Below are positions 1-8,532 of a stretch of 64,000 bases of DNA, piece after piece. This stretch comes from Noviherbaspirillum soli (GTDB lineage Bacteria > Pseudomonadota > Gammaproteobacteria > Burkholderiales > Burkholderiaceae_D): NCBI RefSeq assembly GCF_015352955.1, contig NZ_JACYOX010000003.1, forward strand, positions 186,001 to 250,000, given 5' to 3'. How positions within the stretch are numbered: position 1 is the stretch's first letter; each line of letters opens with the position of its first letter. The position numbers and the translations under genes are program-made. The notes under the pieces are model-generated. The model saw nothing but the letters and a program-made list of their open reading frames with translations, was not told the DNA's origin and did not search any database.

Positions 1-2
1 GC

Positions 3-1127
3 CACCCCGAGGTCTACATCCTGGTCCTGCCCATCTTCGGCATCTTCTCGGAAGTGGTGTCCACCTTCTCCGGCAAGCGCCTGTTCGGCTACACCTCGAT
101 GGTGTATGCGACGGTGGTCATCACCATCCTGTCCTACCTGGTGTGGCTGCACCACTTCTTCACCATGGGTTCGGGCGCCAGCGTGAACTCGTTCTTCGGC
201 ATCACCACGATGATCATCTCGATCCCGACCGGCGCCAAGATCTTCAACTGGCTCTTCACGATGTACCGCGGCCGCATCCGCTTCGAGCTGCCGATGATGT
301 GGACCGTGGCCTTCATGGTGACCTTCGTCATCGGCGGCATGACCGGCGTGCTGCTGGCGGTGCCACCGGCCGACTTCGTGCTGCACAACAGCCTGTTTTT
401 GATCGCGCACTTCCATAACGTGATCATCGGCGGCGTGCTGTTCGGCCTGTTCGCCGGCATCAACTACTGGTTCCCGAAAGCCTTCGGCTACAAGCTCGAC
501 GAGTTCTGGGGCAAGATGTCGTTCTGGTTCTGGGTGGTGGGCTTCTACCTGGCCTTCATGCCGCTGTACGTGCTGGGCCTGATGGGCGTGACCCGCCGCA
601 TGAGCCACTTCGACGATCCGTCGCTGCAGATCTGGTTCCAGATCGCCGCGCTGGGCGCCGTCTGCGTCGCCATCGGCATCGGCTCGATGCTGGTGCAGTT
701 CGCCGTCAGCTACCTGCGCCGCGAATCGCTGCGCGACAACACCGGCGATCCGTGGAATGGCCGCACCCTGGAATGGTCGACCTCGTCGCCGCCGCCGGAC
801 TACAACTTCGCGTTCACCCCGATGGTGTATGACAACGACACCTGGGCCGACATGAAGAAGCGCAACTACAGCCGTCCGCTGAAGGGCTTCCAGCCGATCC
901 ACATGCCCAGCAACACGGCGGCCGGCTTCATCATCGCCATGCTGTCCGGCGTGATGGGCTTCGCCCTGATCTGGCAGATGTGGCTGGTGGCCGGCCTCGG
1001 CTTCGTCGCGATGCTGGCAGCCATCATCATCCATACGTTCAACTACAAGCGCGACTTCTACATTCCTGCCGATCAGGTAGTCCGTACCGAAGAGGCGCGC
1101 ACACGTTTGCTGGAAAGCCATGTCTGA
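3..1127 (+). CDS. cyoB: Cytochrome o ubiquinol oxidase subunit I (3' part; 5' end outside window)
   Basis: Catalytic subunit of the bo3 quinol oxidase, which oxidises ubiquinol and reduces O2 to water while pumping protons in the inner membrane. The window opens exactly on the HPEVY motif, whose His and Tyr form the CuB ligand and its covalent partner in this family. Downstream are the two CuB histidines (LHHFFTMG) and the IAHFHNV motif that binds heme o3 and low-spin heme b, so all active-site ligands of this half are present. Several transmembrane helices follow to the C-terminus. About the first 280 residues are missing upstream, judged from the family. The stop overlaps the cyoC start by 8 bases, typical of the cyoABCD operon. 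Confidence 0.97.
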   Translation, partial: HPEVYILVLPIFGIFSEVVSTFSGKRLFGYTSMVYATVVITILSYLVWLHHFFTMGSGASVNSFFGITTMIISIPTGAKIFNWLFTMYRGRIRFELPMMWTVAFMVTFVIGGMTGVLLAVPPADFVLHNSLFLIAHFHNVIIGGVLFGLFAGINYWFPKAFGYKLDEFWGKMSFWFWVVGFYLAFMPLYVLGLMGVTRRMSHFDDPSLQIWFQIAALGAVCVAIGIGSMLVQFAVSYLRRESLRDNTGDPWNGRTLEWSTSSPPPDYNFAFTPMVYDNDTWADMKKRNYSRPLKGFQPIHMPSNTAAGFIIAMLSGVMGFALIWQMWLVAGLGFVAMLAAIIIHTFNYKRDFYIPADQVVRTEEARTRLLESHV

Positions 1128-1755
1128 TATCACCATGAACCACAACGCGGCCGCGCGCGCCGACGGCGAAGCGCTGTTCCACGTCACCGAGCATCATCCG
1201 GAGAACGGCACCCTGCTGGGCTTCTGGCTCTACCTGATGAGCGACTGCCTGGTGTTCGCCTGCCTGTTCGCCGCCTATGCGGTGCTGGGCCGCAGCTACG
1301 CCGGTGGCCCGACCGGCGCCGAGCTGTTCGACCTGCCGCTGGTGGCGATGAACACCGCGCTGCTGTTGCTGTCGTCGATCACCTATGGCTTCGCGATGCT
1401 GGAGTCGCAGAAGAAGCGGCTCAAGTCCACCCTGGTCTGGCTCGGCATCACCGGCCTCCTGGGCGCCGGCTTCCTGGGCCTGGAACTGTACGAGTTCTCG
1501 CACCTGATCCATGAGGGCGCGGGCCCGCAGCGCAGCGCCTTCCTGTCGGCCTTCTTCACGCTGGTCGGCACCCACGGCCTGCACGTGACCTTCGGCATCA
1601 TCTGGCTCATCACGCTGATGTTCCAGCTCGGCCGCCACGGCCTGATCCCGGAAAACAGCCGCCGCCTGATGTGCCTGTCGATGTTCTGGCACTTCCTGGA
1701 CGTGATCTGGATCGGCGTCTTCACCTTTGTCTACCTGATGGGAGTACTGCCATGA
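1120..1755 (+). CDS. cyoC: Cytochrome o ubiquinol oxidase subunit III
   Basis: A 211-residue membrane protein of the heme-copper oxidase subunit III family, needed for assembly and stability of bo3 oxidase. It shows five hydrophobic helices, starting with [21 protein letters not shown] and including the conserved THGLHVTFG segment and the [10 protein letters not shown] motif near the C-terminus. Length matches CyoC (about 200 residues). The ATG lies inside the end of cyoB, and its own TGA overlaps the next start as ATGA, so translation of cyoB, cyoC and cyoD is probably coupled. Confidence 0.96.
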   Translation: MSDITMNHNAAARADGEALFHVTEHHPENGTLLGFWLYLMSDCLVFACLFAAYAVLGRSYAGGPTGAELFDLPLVAMNTALLLLSSITYGFAMLESQKKRLKSTLVWLGITGLLGAGFLGLELYEFSHLIHEGAGPQRSAFLSAFFTLVGTHGLHVTFGIIWLITLMFQLGRHGLIPENSRRLMCLSMFWHFLDVIWIGVFTFVYLMGVLP

Positions 1756-2180
1756 GCGCGCATCCGCATCACGCGGCGCACGGCGCCGGCCACGATCACC
1801 ACGATCACCATGGCCACCACGGTCATGATGACCATGCCGACCACGGCAGCCTGAAGACCTATGCGATCGGCTTCGTGCTGTCGGTGATCCTGACCGCCAT
1901 TCCGTTCTGGCTGGTGATGAACAAGACCTTCGACAAGTCCAGCACCACCGCGCTGGTGATCCTGGCCTTTGCCGCGGTGCAGATCGTGGTGCACATGGTG
2001 TACTTCCTGCACATGAACACCCGTGCCGAAGGCGGCTGGTCATTGCTGGCGCTGGTCTTCACGCTGGTGCTGGTGGTGATCACGCTGTCGGGCTCGATCT
2101 GGGTCATGTATCACTTGAACACCAACATGATGCCCGGCATGGCGCCGGGCGGCGCGCATCAGATGCATCAGACGCCATGA
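1752..2180 (+). CDS. cyoD: Cytochrome o ubiquinol oxidase subunit IV with His-rich N-terminus
   Basis: Small three-helix subunit of bo3 oxidase (142 residues) that helps CuB insertion and complex stability in the family. The three membrane segments run from about residue 35 to 130 and contain the characteristic [11 protein letters not shown] region. The start is the ATG that overlaps the cyoC stop; upstream in-frame codons belong to cyoC DNA. Unusually, residues 4-31 hold 14 histidines mixed with Asp and Gly, forming a soluble metal-binding-like tail absent from the E. coli protein. The stop overlaps the SURF1 start as ATGA. Confidence 0.94.
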   Translation: MSAHPHHAAHGAGHDHHDHHGHHGHDDHADHGSLKTYAIGFVLSVILTAIPFWLVMNKTFDKSSTTALVILAFAAVQIVVHMVYFLHMNTRAEGGWSLLALVFTLVLVVITLSGSIWVMYHLNTNMMPGMAPGGAHQMHQTP

Positions 2181-3007
2181 CAGGCGACACCGCGCGGCCG
2201 GGCCGCGCGGCTTCCCCGGAGGCCGCGCAGCATCCGCGCAGCAAGGCAAAAAGGCTGGCACTGGCGATCTTCGCGGTGCTGGCCTTTGCTGTTTTTGCGG
2301 CGCTCGGCACATGGCAGGTGGTCCGGCTGCAGTGGAAGCTGGCGCTGATCGAGCGCGTCGAGGAGCGGGTGCATGCGGCCCCGGTGGCCGCGCCCGGCCC
2401 GGAGCGCTGGGCGCAGATCAGCGCCGAGTCCGACGAGTACCGGCAAGTCAGGCTGGCCGGCAGCTACCGTTACGAGAAGACGGTGCGGGTGCAGGCAGTC
2501 ACCGACCTGGGCGCCGGCTACTGGCTGATGACGCCGCTGGTCACCAACCAGGGCAGCATCGTGCTGGTCAATCGCGGCTTCGTTCCGGCCGGGCAGGGCG
2601 ATGCCGGGTTCGGCCCGGCCAGGCCGGGCAGCGGCGCCGCCGAAGTCAGCGGCCTGCTGCGCATGAGCCAGCCTGGCGGCGCCTTCCTGCGCAGGAACGA
2701 TCCCGCCGCCGGGCGCTGGTATTCCCGCGACGTCGGTGCCATCGCCGCGGCCCAGGGCCTGGGCAGCGTCGCGCCCTATTTCATCGACGCCGATGCAGCC
2801 AGCGCCGAGCGCGACGCGCGCCAGGCGCCCGGGCCGGCGCCGGTCGGCGGCCTGACGGTGGTTTCCTTCCATAACAACCACCTGGTTTATGCTCTCACCT
2901 GGTATGCGCTGGCGCTGATGGTGGCGGGCGCGTTTTACTGGGTGGCGCGCCAGGAACGCCGGCGCGCCACCCCCGACCGGGAAGAAGCCGATGGCAGCAA
3001 CAACTGA
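2177..3007 (+). CDS. SURF1 family cytochrome oxidase biogenesis protein
   Basis: SURF1 proteins assist heme insertion into heme-copper oxidases. This 276-residue protein has the typical layout: an N-terminal membrane helix (about residues 25-48, with GTWQVVRLQWKLALIE after it), a periplasmic domain containing the family GYWLMTPLV and VNRGFVP segments, and a second membrane helix near the C-terminus (LVYALTWYALALMVAG). It follows cyoD with a 4-base overlap and runs 17 bases into regB, so it belongs to the oxidase operon. The direct protein partner (CyoB or another oxidase) is inferred from position only. Confidence 0.93.
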   Translation: MTGDTARPGRAASPEAAQHPRSKAKRLALAIFAVLAFAVFAALGTWQVVRLQWKLALIERVEERVHAAPVAAPGPERWAQISAESDEYRQVRLAGSYRYEKTVRVQAVTDLGAGYWLMTPLVTNQGSIVLVNRGFVPAGQGDAGFGPARPGSGAAEVSGLLRMSQPGGAFLRRNDPAAGRWYSRDVGAIAAAQGLGSVAPYFIDADAASAERDARQAPGPAPVGGLTVVSFHNNHLVYALTWYALALMVAGAFYWVARQERRRATPDREEADGSNN

Positions 3008-4337
3008 AGCAGTCACTGACAAGCCGGAACTGAAGCGGGCCAGCGTCGCGGCCGGGGTGGAGCACGTCGCCAGCCGGCTCAACATGGTGCAGCTGATCCA
3101 GCTGCGCTGGTTCGCCGTGATTGGCCAGGTCAGCACGATTGCGATGGTGAGCATCGTGCTGCGCATACCGCTGCCGCTGCCGCAGATGCTGATGGTGCTG
3201 GCCTGCCTGATCGCCTTCAACCTGGGCAGCCAGATGCGCTGGCATGAAGGCCGCCCGGTCAGCAACCGCGAACTGTTCCTGGCCCTGCTGGTGGACGTGG
3301 GCAGCCTGACGGCCCAGCTCTATTTCAGCGGCGGCGCCTCGAATCCCTTTGCCTTCCTGTACCTGCTGCAGGTGATCCTGAGCGCGGTGCTGCTGGAAGC
3401 CTGGACCACCTGGCTGATCGTGATCATCACCAGCGCCTGCCTGGCGGGGCTGTCGCTGTGGTCGGTGCCGCTGTCGCTGCCGCCCGAGCACGACATCGGC
3501 TTCTTCAGCCTCTATGTGCAGGGCATGGTGATCTGCTTCGTCCTCAATGCCTCGCTGCTGGTGGTCTGCATCACCCGCATCAGCGACAACCTGCGGCGCG
3601 GCGCGGCGCAGCTGGCCGACCTGCGGCAGCGGGCTGCCGAGGAAAAGCACATCGTGCGCATGGGCTTGCTGGCATCGGGCGCGGCGCATGAACTGGGCAC
3701 GCCGCTGGCCACGCTCTCCGTGATCCTGGGCGACTGGCGGCACATGCGCGAGTTCAAGGACAACCCAGACCTGCTGGAAGAAATCACCGAGATGGAAACC
3801 CAGCTGCAGCGCTGCAAGGCCATCGTCAGCGGCATCCTGCTGTCCTCGGGCGAGGCCCGCGGGGAATCTTCGGCCCGCAGCACGATCAGAACTTTCCTGG
3901 ACCAGCTGGCCGCGGAATGGCGCGAAAGCCGGCCGGCAGTGGCCTTCGTCTATGAGAACCGGCTGGCGCAAGACCTGCCGGTGGTGTTCGATTCCACCCT
4001 CAAGCAGATGATCTTCAACATCCTCGACAATGCGCTGGAAGCCTCGCCGTCCTGGCTTTCGCTGGTGGCCGAGCGGGAAGACGATGCGCTGGTGCTGACG
4101 GTCTGCGACAGCGGTCCGGGCTTTGCGCCCGGCATGCTGGAACAGGTGGGCACGCCCTACCAGTCGACCAAGGGCAAGCCGGGCCGCGGCCTCGGGCTGT
4201 TCCTGGTGGTGAACGTGGCCCGTACCCTGGGCGGCAGCGTGGCCGCCAGCAACCGGCCCGAAGGCGGTGCCCAGGTGCGGGTGGCGCTGCCGCTGGCCGC
4301 CATCACGCTGGCAGAGGAGAGCGACGATGCCGCCTGA
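2991..4337 (+). CDS. regB: RegB/PrrB-type redox sensor histidine kinase
   Basis: Membrane-bound histidine kinase of the global redox system RegBA (PrrBA, RoxSR). The N-terminal half has six hydrophobic segments with the ubiquinone-site motif GGASNPF at residues 114-120. The H-box AHELGTPL carries the phosphorylated His233; the redox-active cysteine of RegB lies 42 residues on (Cys275 in LQRCKAI). N, G1 and G2 boxes of the ATPase domain follow (NILDNALEAS, DSGPGF, GRGLGLFLV). The gene overlaps SURF1 upstream and regA downstream, so the quinone-sensing kinase is co-transcribed with a quinol oxidase operon, which fits family knowledge that RegBA controls terminal oxidases. Confidence 0.93.
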   Translation: MAATTEAVTDKPELKRASVAAGVEHVASRLNMVQLIQLRWFAVIGQVSTIAMVSIVLRIPLPLPQMLMVLACLIAFNLGSQMRWHEGRPVSNRELFLALLVDVGSLTAQLYFSGGASNPFAFLYLLQVILSAVLLEAWTTWLIVIITSACLAGLSLWSVPLSLPPEHDIGFFSLYVQGMVICFVLNASLLVVCITRISDNLRRGAAQLADLRQRAAEEKHIVRMGLLASGAAHELGTPLATLSVILGDWRHMREFKDNPDLLEEITEMETQLQRCKAIVSGILLSSGEARGESSARSTIRTFLDQLAAEWRESRPAVAFVYENRLAQDLPVVFDSTLKQMIFNILDNALEASPSWLSLVAEREDDALVLTVCDSGPGFAPGMLEQVGTPYQSTKGKPGRGLGLFLVVNVARTLGGSVAASNRPEGGAQVRVALPLAAITLAEESDDAA

Positions 4338-4863
4338 ACGACTGCTCCTGATCATCGAGGACGATGCCGCTTTCGCCCGCACGCTGGGCAAGTCCTTCGA
4401 GCGGCGCGGCTACCGGGTGCTGATGGCCACCAGCCTGGACGAAGCCGCGGCGCTGCTCAAGCAGCACAGCCCCGGCTACGCGGTGGTTGACCTGAAGCTC
4501 AACGGGAACACCTCGGGCCTCGCCTGCGTGCAGATGCTGCACAAGCACGACCCGGCCATGCTGATCGTGGTGCTGACCGGCTATGCCAGCATCAATACCG
4601 CGGTGGAAGCGATCAAGCTGGGCGCGGTGCAATACCTCGCCAAGCCGGCCAACACCGATGACATCGAGGCAGCGTTCGGCCATGTGGCCGGCAGCGAGCC
4701 GGTGGAGCTGACCAACCGCGCCACCTCGATCAAGACGCTGGAGTGGGAGCGCATCCATGAAGTGCTGGTGCAGACCGACTTCAATATCTCAGAGACCGCG
4801 CGAAGGCTGGGCATGCATCGCCGCACGCTGGCCAGGAAGCTGGAAAAGCAGCGCATCAAGTAG
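4327..4863 (+). CDS. regA: RegA/PrrA-type response regulator
   Basis: A 178-residue response regulator that pairs with the preceding kinase. The receiver domain (residues about 5-120) has the acidic pair EDD, phospho-acceptor Asp55 (VVDLKLNG), the TGYAS switch residue and the KPAN lysine. A short linker leads to a C-terminal Fis-type helix-turn-helix (ISETARRLGMHRRTLARKL). This is the compact RegA architecture, without a longer activation domain. The start is the ATG inside the end of regB. After its stop comes a convergent Lrp-type gene, so the cyo-SURF1-regBA operon probably ends here. Confidence 0.94.
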   Translation: MPPERLLLIIEDDAAFARTLGKSFERRGYRVLMATSLDEAAALLKQHSPGYAVVDLKLNGNTSGLACVQMLHKHDPAMLIVVLTGYASINTAVEAIKLGAVQYLAKPANTDDIEAAFGHVAGSEPVELTNRATSIKTLEWERIHEVLVQTDFNISETARRLGMHRRTLARKLEKQRIK

Positions 4864-4904
4864 GCGCAGGCAAGCGCTGTCGTTGGCCGCGCCGGGCGGG
4901 CGCT

Positions 4905-5372
4905 TCAGGGCACCACCGAATGCACCCGCTTCAGGCAGCGCAGCGCAAAGGTGGAGCGGCTGTGGCGTATGCCGGGGATCTTGTAGAGCTTCTGGCGCAG
5001 GAAGCTTTCATACCCTTCGGTACCCGACACCGCGACCTTGATCAGGTAGTCGTACTCGCCGGTCAGCAGGTAGGCTTCCATCACTTCAGGCAGCAATGCC
5101 AGCGCGTCGCCGAAGCGCTGGAAGATCTCGTCGTCATGGCGTTCCAGCGTGACCTCGATGATCACCGTCTCGGGCAGCCCCATCGTGCGCTGGTCCAGCA
5201 CCGCCGCATAGCCGGTGATATAGCCGGCGCCTTCCAGCGCCCGCACCCGGTTCCAGCAGGGCGTGGGCGACAGGTTGACCTGCTCGGCAAGTTTCTGGTT
5301 GCTGATGCGGCCGTCGCTGCACAGGATGCGCAGGATCTTGCGGTCGGTATCGTCGAGGCTGGCATCTTTCAT
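4905..5372 (-). CDS. Lrp/AsnC family transcriptional regulator
   Basis: A 155-residue feast/famine regulator. Residues 5-65 form the AsnC-type winged helix (DDTDRKILRILCSDGRISNQ, then LSPTPCWNRVRALEGAGYI), and residues 70-150 form the RAM/ligand-binding domain with the family TGEYDYLIKV motif. Such proteins sense an amino acid or related metabolite and usually control their own promoter and a neighbour. The upstream region is AT-rich, but no obvious amino-acid gene is divergent from it, so the effector cannot be inferred. Convergent with regA. Confidence 0.93.
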   Translation of the reverse strand: MKDASLDDTDRKILRILCSDGRISNQKLAEQVNLSPTPCWNRVRALEGAGYITGYAAVLDQRTMGLPETVIIEVTLERHDDEIFQRFGDALALLPEVMEAYLLTGEYDYLIKVAVSGTEGYESFLRQKLYKIPGIRHSRSTFALRCLKRVHSVVP

Positions 5373-5597
5373 GGCGAGGACTTTTTCCTGAAATCGGCTT
5401 GGGGAAAAGGATTATCCATTAAAAATGAAAATGACAGGAGAAGTAACTGCATTTAGTGGAATTTCGCTGAAAAAGAAAAAGCACCTTTTTTGCGCCGCCG
5501 GATAAGATTCTTCCATGCCCACAAGGCATCCACAGCGGCAAAAGAAGGTCGTTTCTTACCGGAGAGGACTGCATGCCGTTCGCAAGCATTGCGTTTG

Positions 5598-5640
5598 AAA
5601 CCGCCAGGCCGCTGTATCCCAGCCGCCTGGCGGTTTTGTC
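5598..5640 (+). terminator. Intrinsic terminator without an upstream gene
   Basis: Twelve-base-pair stem: AAACCGCCAGGC at 5598-5609 pairs perfectly with GCCTGGCGGTTT at 5625-5636, followed by a short T run. It points rightward, away from the Lrp gene. A short ATG frame (5572-5643) lies across it. Confidence 0.75.
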
Positions 5641-5792
5641 ATGAGAACACGGAATGGCCGGTCTGATGCAATAGGTTCAGTGAGCCGTCAGCCGGTAGTC
5701 AGGGGATTGTCAGGTTGCCTTCTCATAATGGAAAGCGTCACTTCGGAAAAGCCTTCCGGCGTGATATTTCATGATCCGACGTAACTCCATTA

Positions 5793-5826
5793 CCGTTGCC
5801 CTTCACAGGTGCAACGGTTTTTTTTT
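5793..5826 (+). terminator. Second orphan intrinsic terminator
   Basis: Stem CCGTTGC (5793-5799) with GCAACGG (5811-5817) and an uninterrupted run of at least eight T on the plus strand. The neighbouring gene to the right is on the minus strand, and the minus-strand flank has no T run, so this terminates a plus-strand transcript beginning within the previous 100-200 bases. Confidence 0.7.
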
Positions 5827-5856
5827 CGCCGGCCTGCAAGCGGGCGGCGGACGGCT

Positions 5857-6300
5857 TCAGCGCCGGGCGAGCGCCCGGTCGAGCGCATTGGCGAAGTTTT
5901 GCCGGTCGGCATGGCTGAAGGCGGCCGGACCGCCAGTGTCCACGCCGCCGCTGCGCAGTTCTTCCATGAAGGCGCGCATCGTCAGCTGCTGGGCGATGGT
6001 GTCCCTGGTGTACCAGTCGCCGCGCGGATTGAGCGGCAATCCGCCCTTGTCCAGCACCAGGGCGGCCAGCGGGATGTCGCCGGTCACGACAATGTCGCCG
6101 GGGCTGACGCGCTCGACGATCTCGGCGTCGGCCGCATCCGCGCCGGCCGGCACCTGGAGCGCGCGGATGAAGCGCGAGCCGGGCACGCGGATCAGCTTGT
6201 TGGCCACCAGCGTGACATTGAGCTGCAGGCGTTCGGCCACCCGGAACAGGATGTCCTTGATGACGGATGGACAGGCGTCGGCGTCGACCCAGATATGCAT
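5857..6300 (-). CDS. YaiI/YqxD family protein (UPF0178, DUF188)
   Basis: A 147-residue protein matching the YaiI/YqxD family over its whole length: N-terminal WVDADACP motif, then [12 protein letters not shown] and the [14 protein letters not shown] block. The fold resembles PIN-like nucleases and the acidic residues are conserved, but the biological role is not established. It stands alone on the minus strand, 111 bases downstream of the AI-2E-family gene. Confidence 0.93.
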   Translation of the reverse strand: MHIWVDADACPSVIKDILFRVAERLQLNVTLVANKLIRVPGSRFIRALQVPAGADAADAEIVERVSPGDIVVTGDIPLAALVLDKGGLPLNPRGDWYTRDTIAQQLTMRAFMEELRSGGVDTGGPAAFSHADRQNFANALDRALARR

Positions 6301-6410
6301 GAGGAAGGCAGGAAGTCAGCAGGATCGTGCATTGTAACGGCAAGCCATGCGATGGCCGCGTCGGGCTGCTTGAGCGCCTGGGTGCAATGCCGCAGCGCCA
6401 TGCCGCACTT

Positions 6411-8258
6411 TCAAACCGCGCTGGAAGCCGGCGCGGCTGCAGCCGGTGATGCGTTCACCGATTGCTCCAGCAGATCGGCCGCCGCAGCCAGCTTGCCAGC
6501 GACCGCATCGGCGCCGGTTTCCTTGGCCAGGTCGATGGCGCCATCCTCTTCCGCTGCCGGATTCCATGCGCCAAGCACGATCTTCAGGCCGGGCGCCCGC
6601 GCCTTGAGCCGCCGGATCACGAAGCGGGCGTAGGTACGCGGCCGCGGGCTCAGGTAGGACAGGCAGACCGCCTTGCAACCCGTCACGTCCAGGCTGCCGA
6701 TGCCGTCCAGCGTGATTGCGGTGGCCGGCAGCAGGCGGGTGGCCACGCCACGGCCTTCCAGCACATGCGTCAGCAGCAGCGCGGCGACCGTGTCGAGCGC
6801 GCCGCGGCCGCCGATGCACAGGATGTCGACCCTTTCCACCGGCGGCAACGGTGCCGACGCCGCGCCGGAACCGCCATCCTTTGCGCCTTCCTGCTGCCGC
6901 TCGAGTATCTCGCGCAAGTCTTCCACCAGCATGCGCATGCCATCCGCCACCTTCTGCCGGTCTTCGATCGACGAGCCGCTCTTGCGGGCGCCTTCGGCCA
7001 GGCGCAGCGCGGCCAGCGCGATATCGTCATGGAAGGCCAGCACCGAACTGGCGGCCACCTCGGCTTCGGCCAGCTCGATGGCTTCCTCGATATCCCCGGC
7101 CAGCAGGCGCTGGTACAGCCGCTCTTCCGGCGACAGCACCGGCTCGCTGCCGAGCAGCACCTCGATGAAGGCCAGCCGCGGCACATAGCGGCCCATCACC
7201 ACCAGGCATACGGTCAGCGGCGTGGCCAGGATCAGGCCCGGCGTGCCCCACAGCAGGGTCCAGAAGATGGCCGACAGGATCACCGCCATCGGCGTCATGC
7301 CCGTGCTGGAACCGTACAGCCACGGCTCGACGACATTGTTGCTGACCAGTTCGATCGTCAGGACCAGCACCAGCGTCCATAGCAGCATCGACCAGCCGGG
7401 GTCGACCACGAAGGCCAGGGTGAGCGGGAAAACCGCGGCAACCACCGGCCCCAGGTAGGGAATGAAGCGCAGCAGCGTGGCCAGGAAGCCCCACAGCATC
7501 GCGCCCGGCACGCCAATGAAATACAGGCCCACGCCCAGCGGTATGCCATAGGTGGCGTTGACCACGAGCTGCATCAGCAGGTAGCGGCTGACCCGGCTGG
7601 CGGCCTCGCTCAGCGCTTCGGTGGTGCGATGCAGGTCGCTGCCGGCCAGGCGGATGAAGCGATCGCGCAGGTCGCTGGGCGCCAGCAGCACGAAGAACAC
7701 GAACACGATCACCAGGCCAGCGGTGCCGAGCGGCTTCAGGATCGGGTCCACCATGTCCTGCAGCGTGCGCAGCGGGTCGGCGACCGGTTCGACCCGCACC
7801 GGCACCGGTTCCCGCGCCCGGCCCTGGCCGCCGGTGTCGGCCGGCCTGGCGGTGCCGGTGGCTTCCGACAGGTCGCGGCCTATTTCCTTGACCACCTCGG
7901 CGCTGCGCTTGAGCGCGCCGCTGCCGGGCACGGCGCCGCTGATGGAGCGGATCTTCTGGTGCATGGTGCGCTGGTACTGCGGTATGTCGCCGATCAGCGT
8001 CAGTGCCTGGCGCCCGACCACGAAGCCGGCGCCGGCCAGCAGCGCGAAGACGGTGGTGACGACCAGCACCACGGCGGCAACGCGCGGCATCCTGGTGCGG
8101 CGCAGCCAGGCCACAGGCGGCGCCAGCAGGAAGCTCAGGAGGATCGCCAGCGCGAACGGCACGAAGATATCGCGGCCGACATACAGCACGGCGACCGTGA
8201 TGAGCATCAGCGCGATGGTTGTCAGATTGCTGCCAGGCCGGGAAGGCGTATCGGACAT
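6411..8258 (-). CDS. AI-2E family (PerM-like) transporter with extra C-terminal domain
   Basis: Integral membrane protein of the AI-2E transporter superfamily. From the chosen ATG (MSDTPSRPG) it is 615 residues. The first about 370 residues carry the family helices, including the paired N-terminal segments, the GTAGLVIVFVFFVLLAP helix, and the LPGVPGAMLWGFLATLLRFIP-like and PWLYG blocks. Usual members are 350-400 residues; here a linker (about 390-470, with a putative helical region) leads to a soluble domain at about 473-615 starting VDILCIGGRGALDT. That tail has the alternating beta/alpha pattern of a B12-binding-type Rossmann domain but lacks the DxHxxG cobalamin motif. The in-frame ATG at 8351 has no ribosome site, so 8258 is preferred. 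Substrate unknown. Confidence 0.85.
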   Translation of the reverse strand: MSDTPSRPGSNLTTIALMLITVAVLYVGRDIFVPFALAILLSFLLAPPVAWLRRTRMPRVAAVVLVVTTVFALLAGAGFVVGRQALTLIGDIPQYQRTMHQKIRSISGAVPGSGALKRSAEVVKEIGRDLSEATGTARPADTGGQGRAREPVPVRVEPVADPLRTLQDMVDPILKPLGTAGLVIVFVFFVLLAPSDLRDRFIRLAGSDLHRTTEALSEAASRVSRYLLMQLVVNATYGIPLGVGLYFIGVPGAMLWGFLATLLRFIPYLGPVVAAVFPLTLAFVVDPGWSMLLWTLVLVLTIELVSNNVVEPWLYGSSTGMTPMAVILSAIFWTLLWGTPGLILATPLTVCLVVMGRYVPRLAFIEVLLGSEPVLSPEERLYQRLLAGDIEEAIELAEAEVAASSVLAFHDDIALAALRLAEGARKSGSSIEDRQKVADGMRMLVEDLREILERQQEGAKDGGSGAASAPLPPVERVDILCIGGRGALDTVAALLLTHVLEGRGVATRLLPATAITLDGIGSLDVTGCKAVCLSYLSPRPRTYARFVIRRLKARAPGLKIVLGAWNPAAEEDGAIDLAKETGADAVAGKLAAAADLLEQSVNASPAAAAPASSAV

Positions 8259-8532
8259 GGAGGGAGGCCTTGAAAGCGTTGGTTCGTGTGTGCCCGCGGA
8301 GGTGCAGAGCCGGGCGGCATCCGCGGAAGCGGACAATGATCCTGCTTTCATTGTTATTTAAAATGCAAGAACGCGCGTTGCGCCTTCGCAATCGGCCTTA
8401 TGGGCCGTTTTGCATTTTCGGGTCCCTGCCCGTATCCGTTTGGCCGCAGGCACTGCATCCAGTGCCGGCATCTGCGCATAAAGGTGATTGCGGATAAGGT
8501 GCGCGCCGCCTGGAACTGGAATGCTAGGCGGC

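Larger units (their letters stand above)
5373..5856. other. Intergenic region with two orphan rightward terminators
   Basis: About 480 bases between the divergent start of the Lrp gene and the 3' end of the yaiI-like gene. No protein of usual length is supported. The part next to the Lrp start is AT-rich and should hold that promoter. Two clear rightward intrinsic terminators (see separate entries) end transcripts that have no annotated gene; a 23-codon ATG frame at 5572-5643 runs through the first one. These are candidates for small RNAs. Confidence 0.6.

Noticed and set aside
8388-8412. Hairpin CGGCC-TTATG-GGCCG with TTTT between the divergent AI-2E and brkB-like genes
   Set aside because: The stem is short and no transcript on the plus strand upstream is apparent; may be chance.
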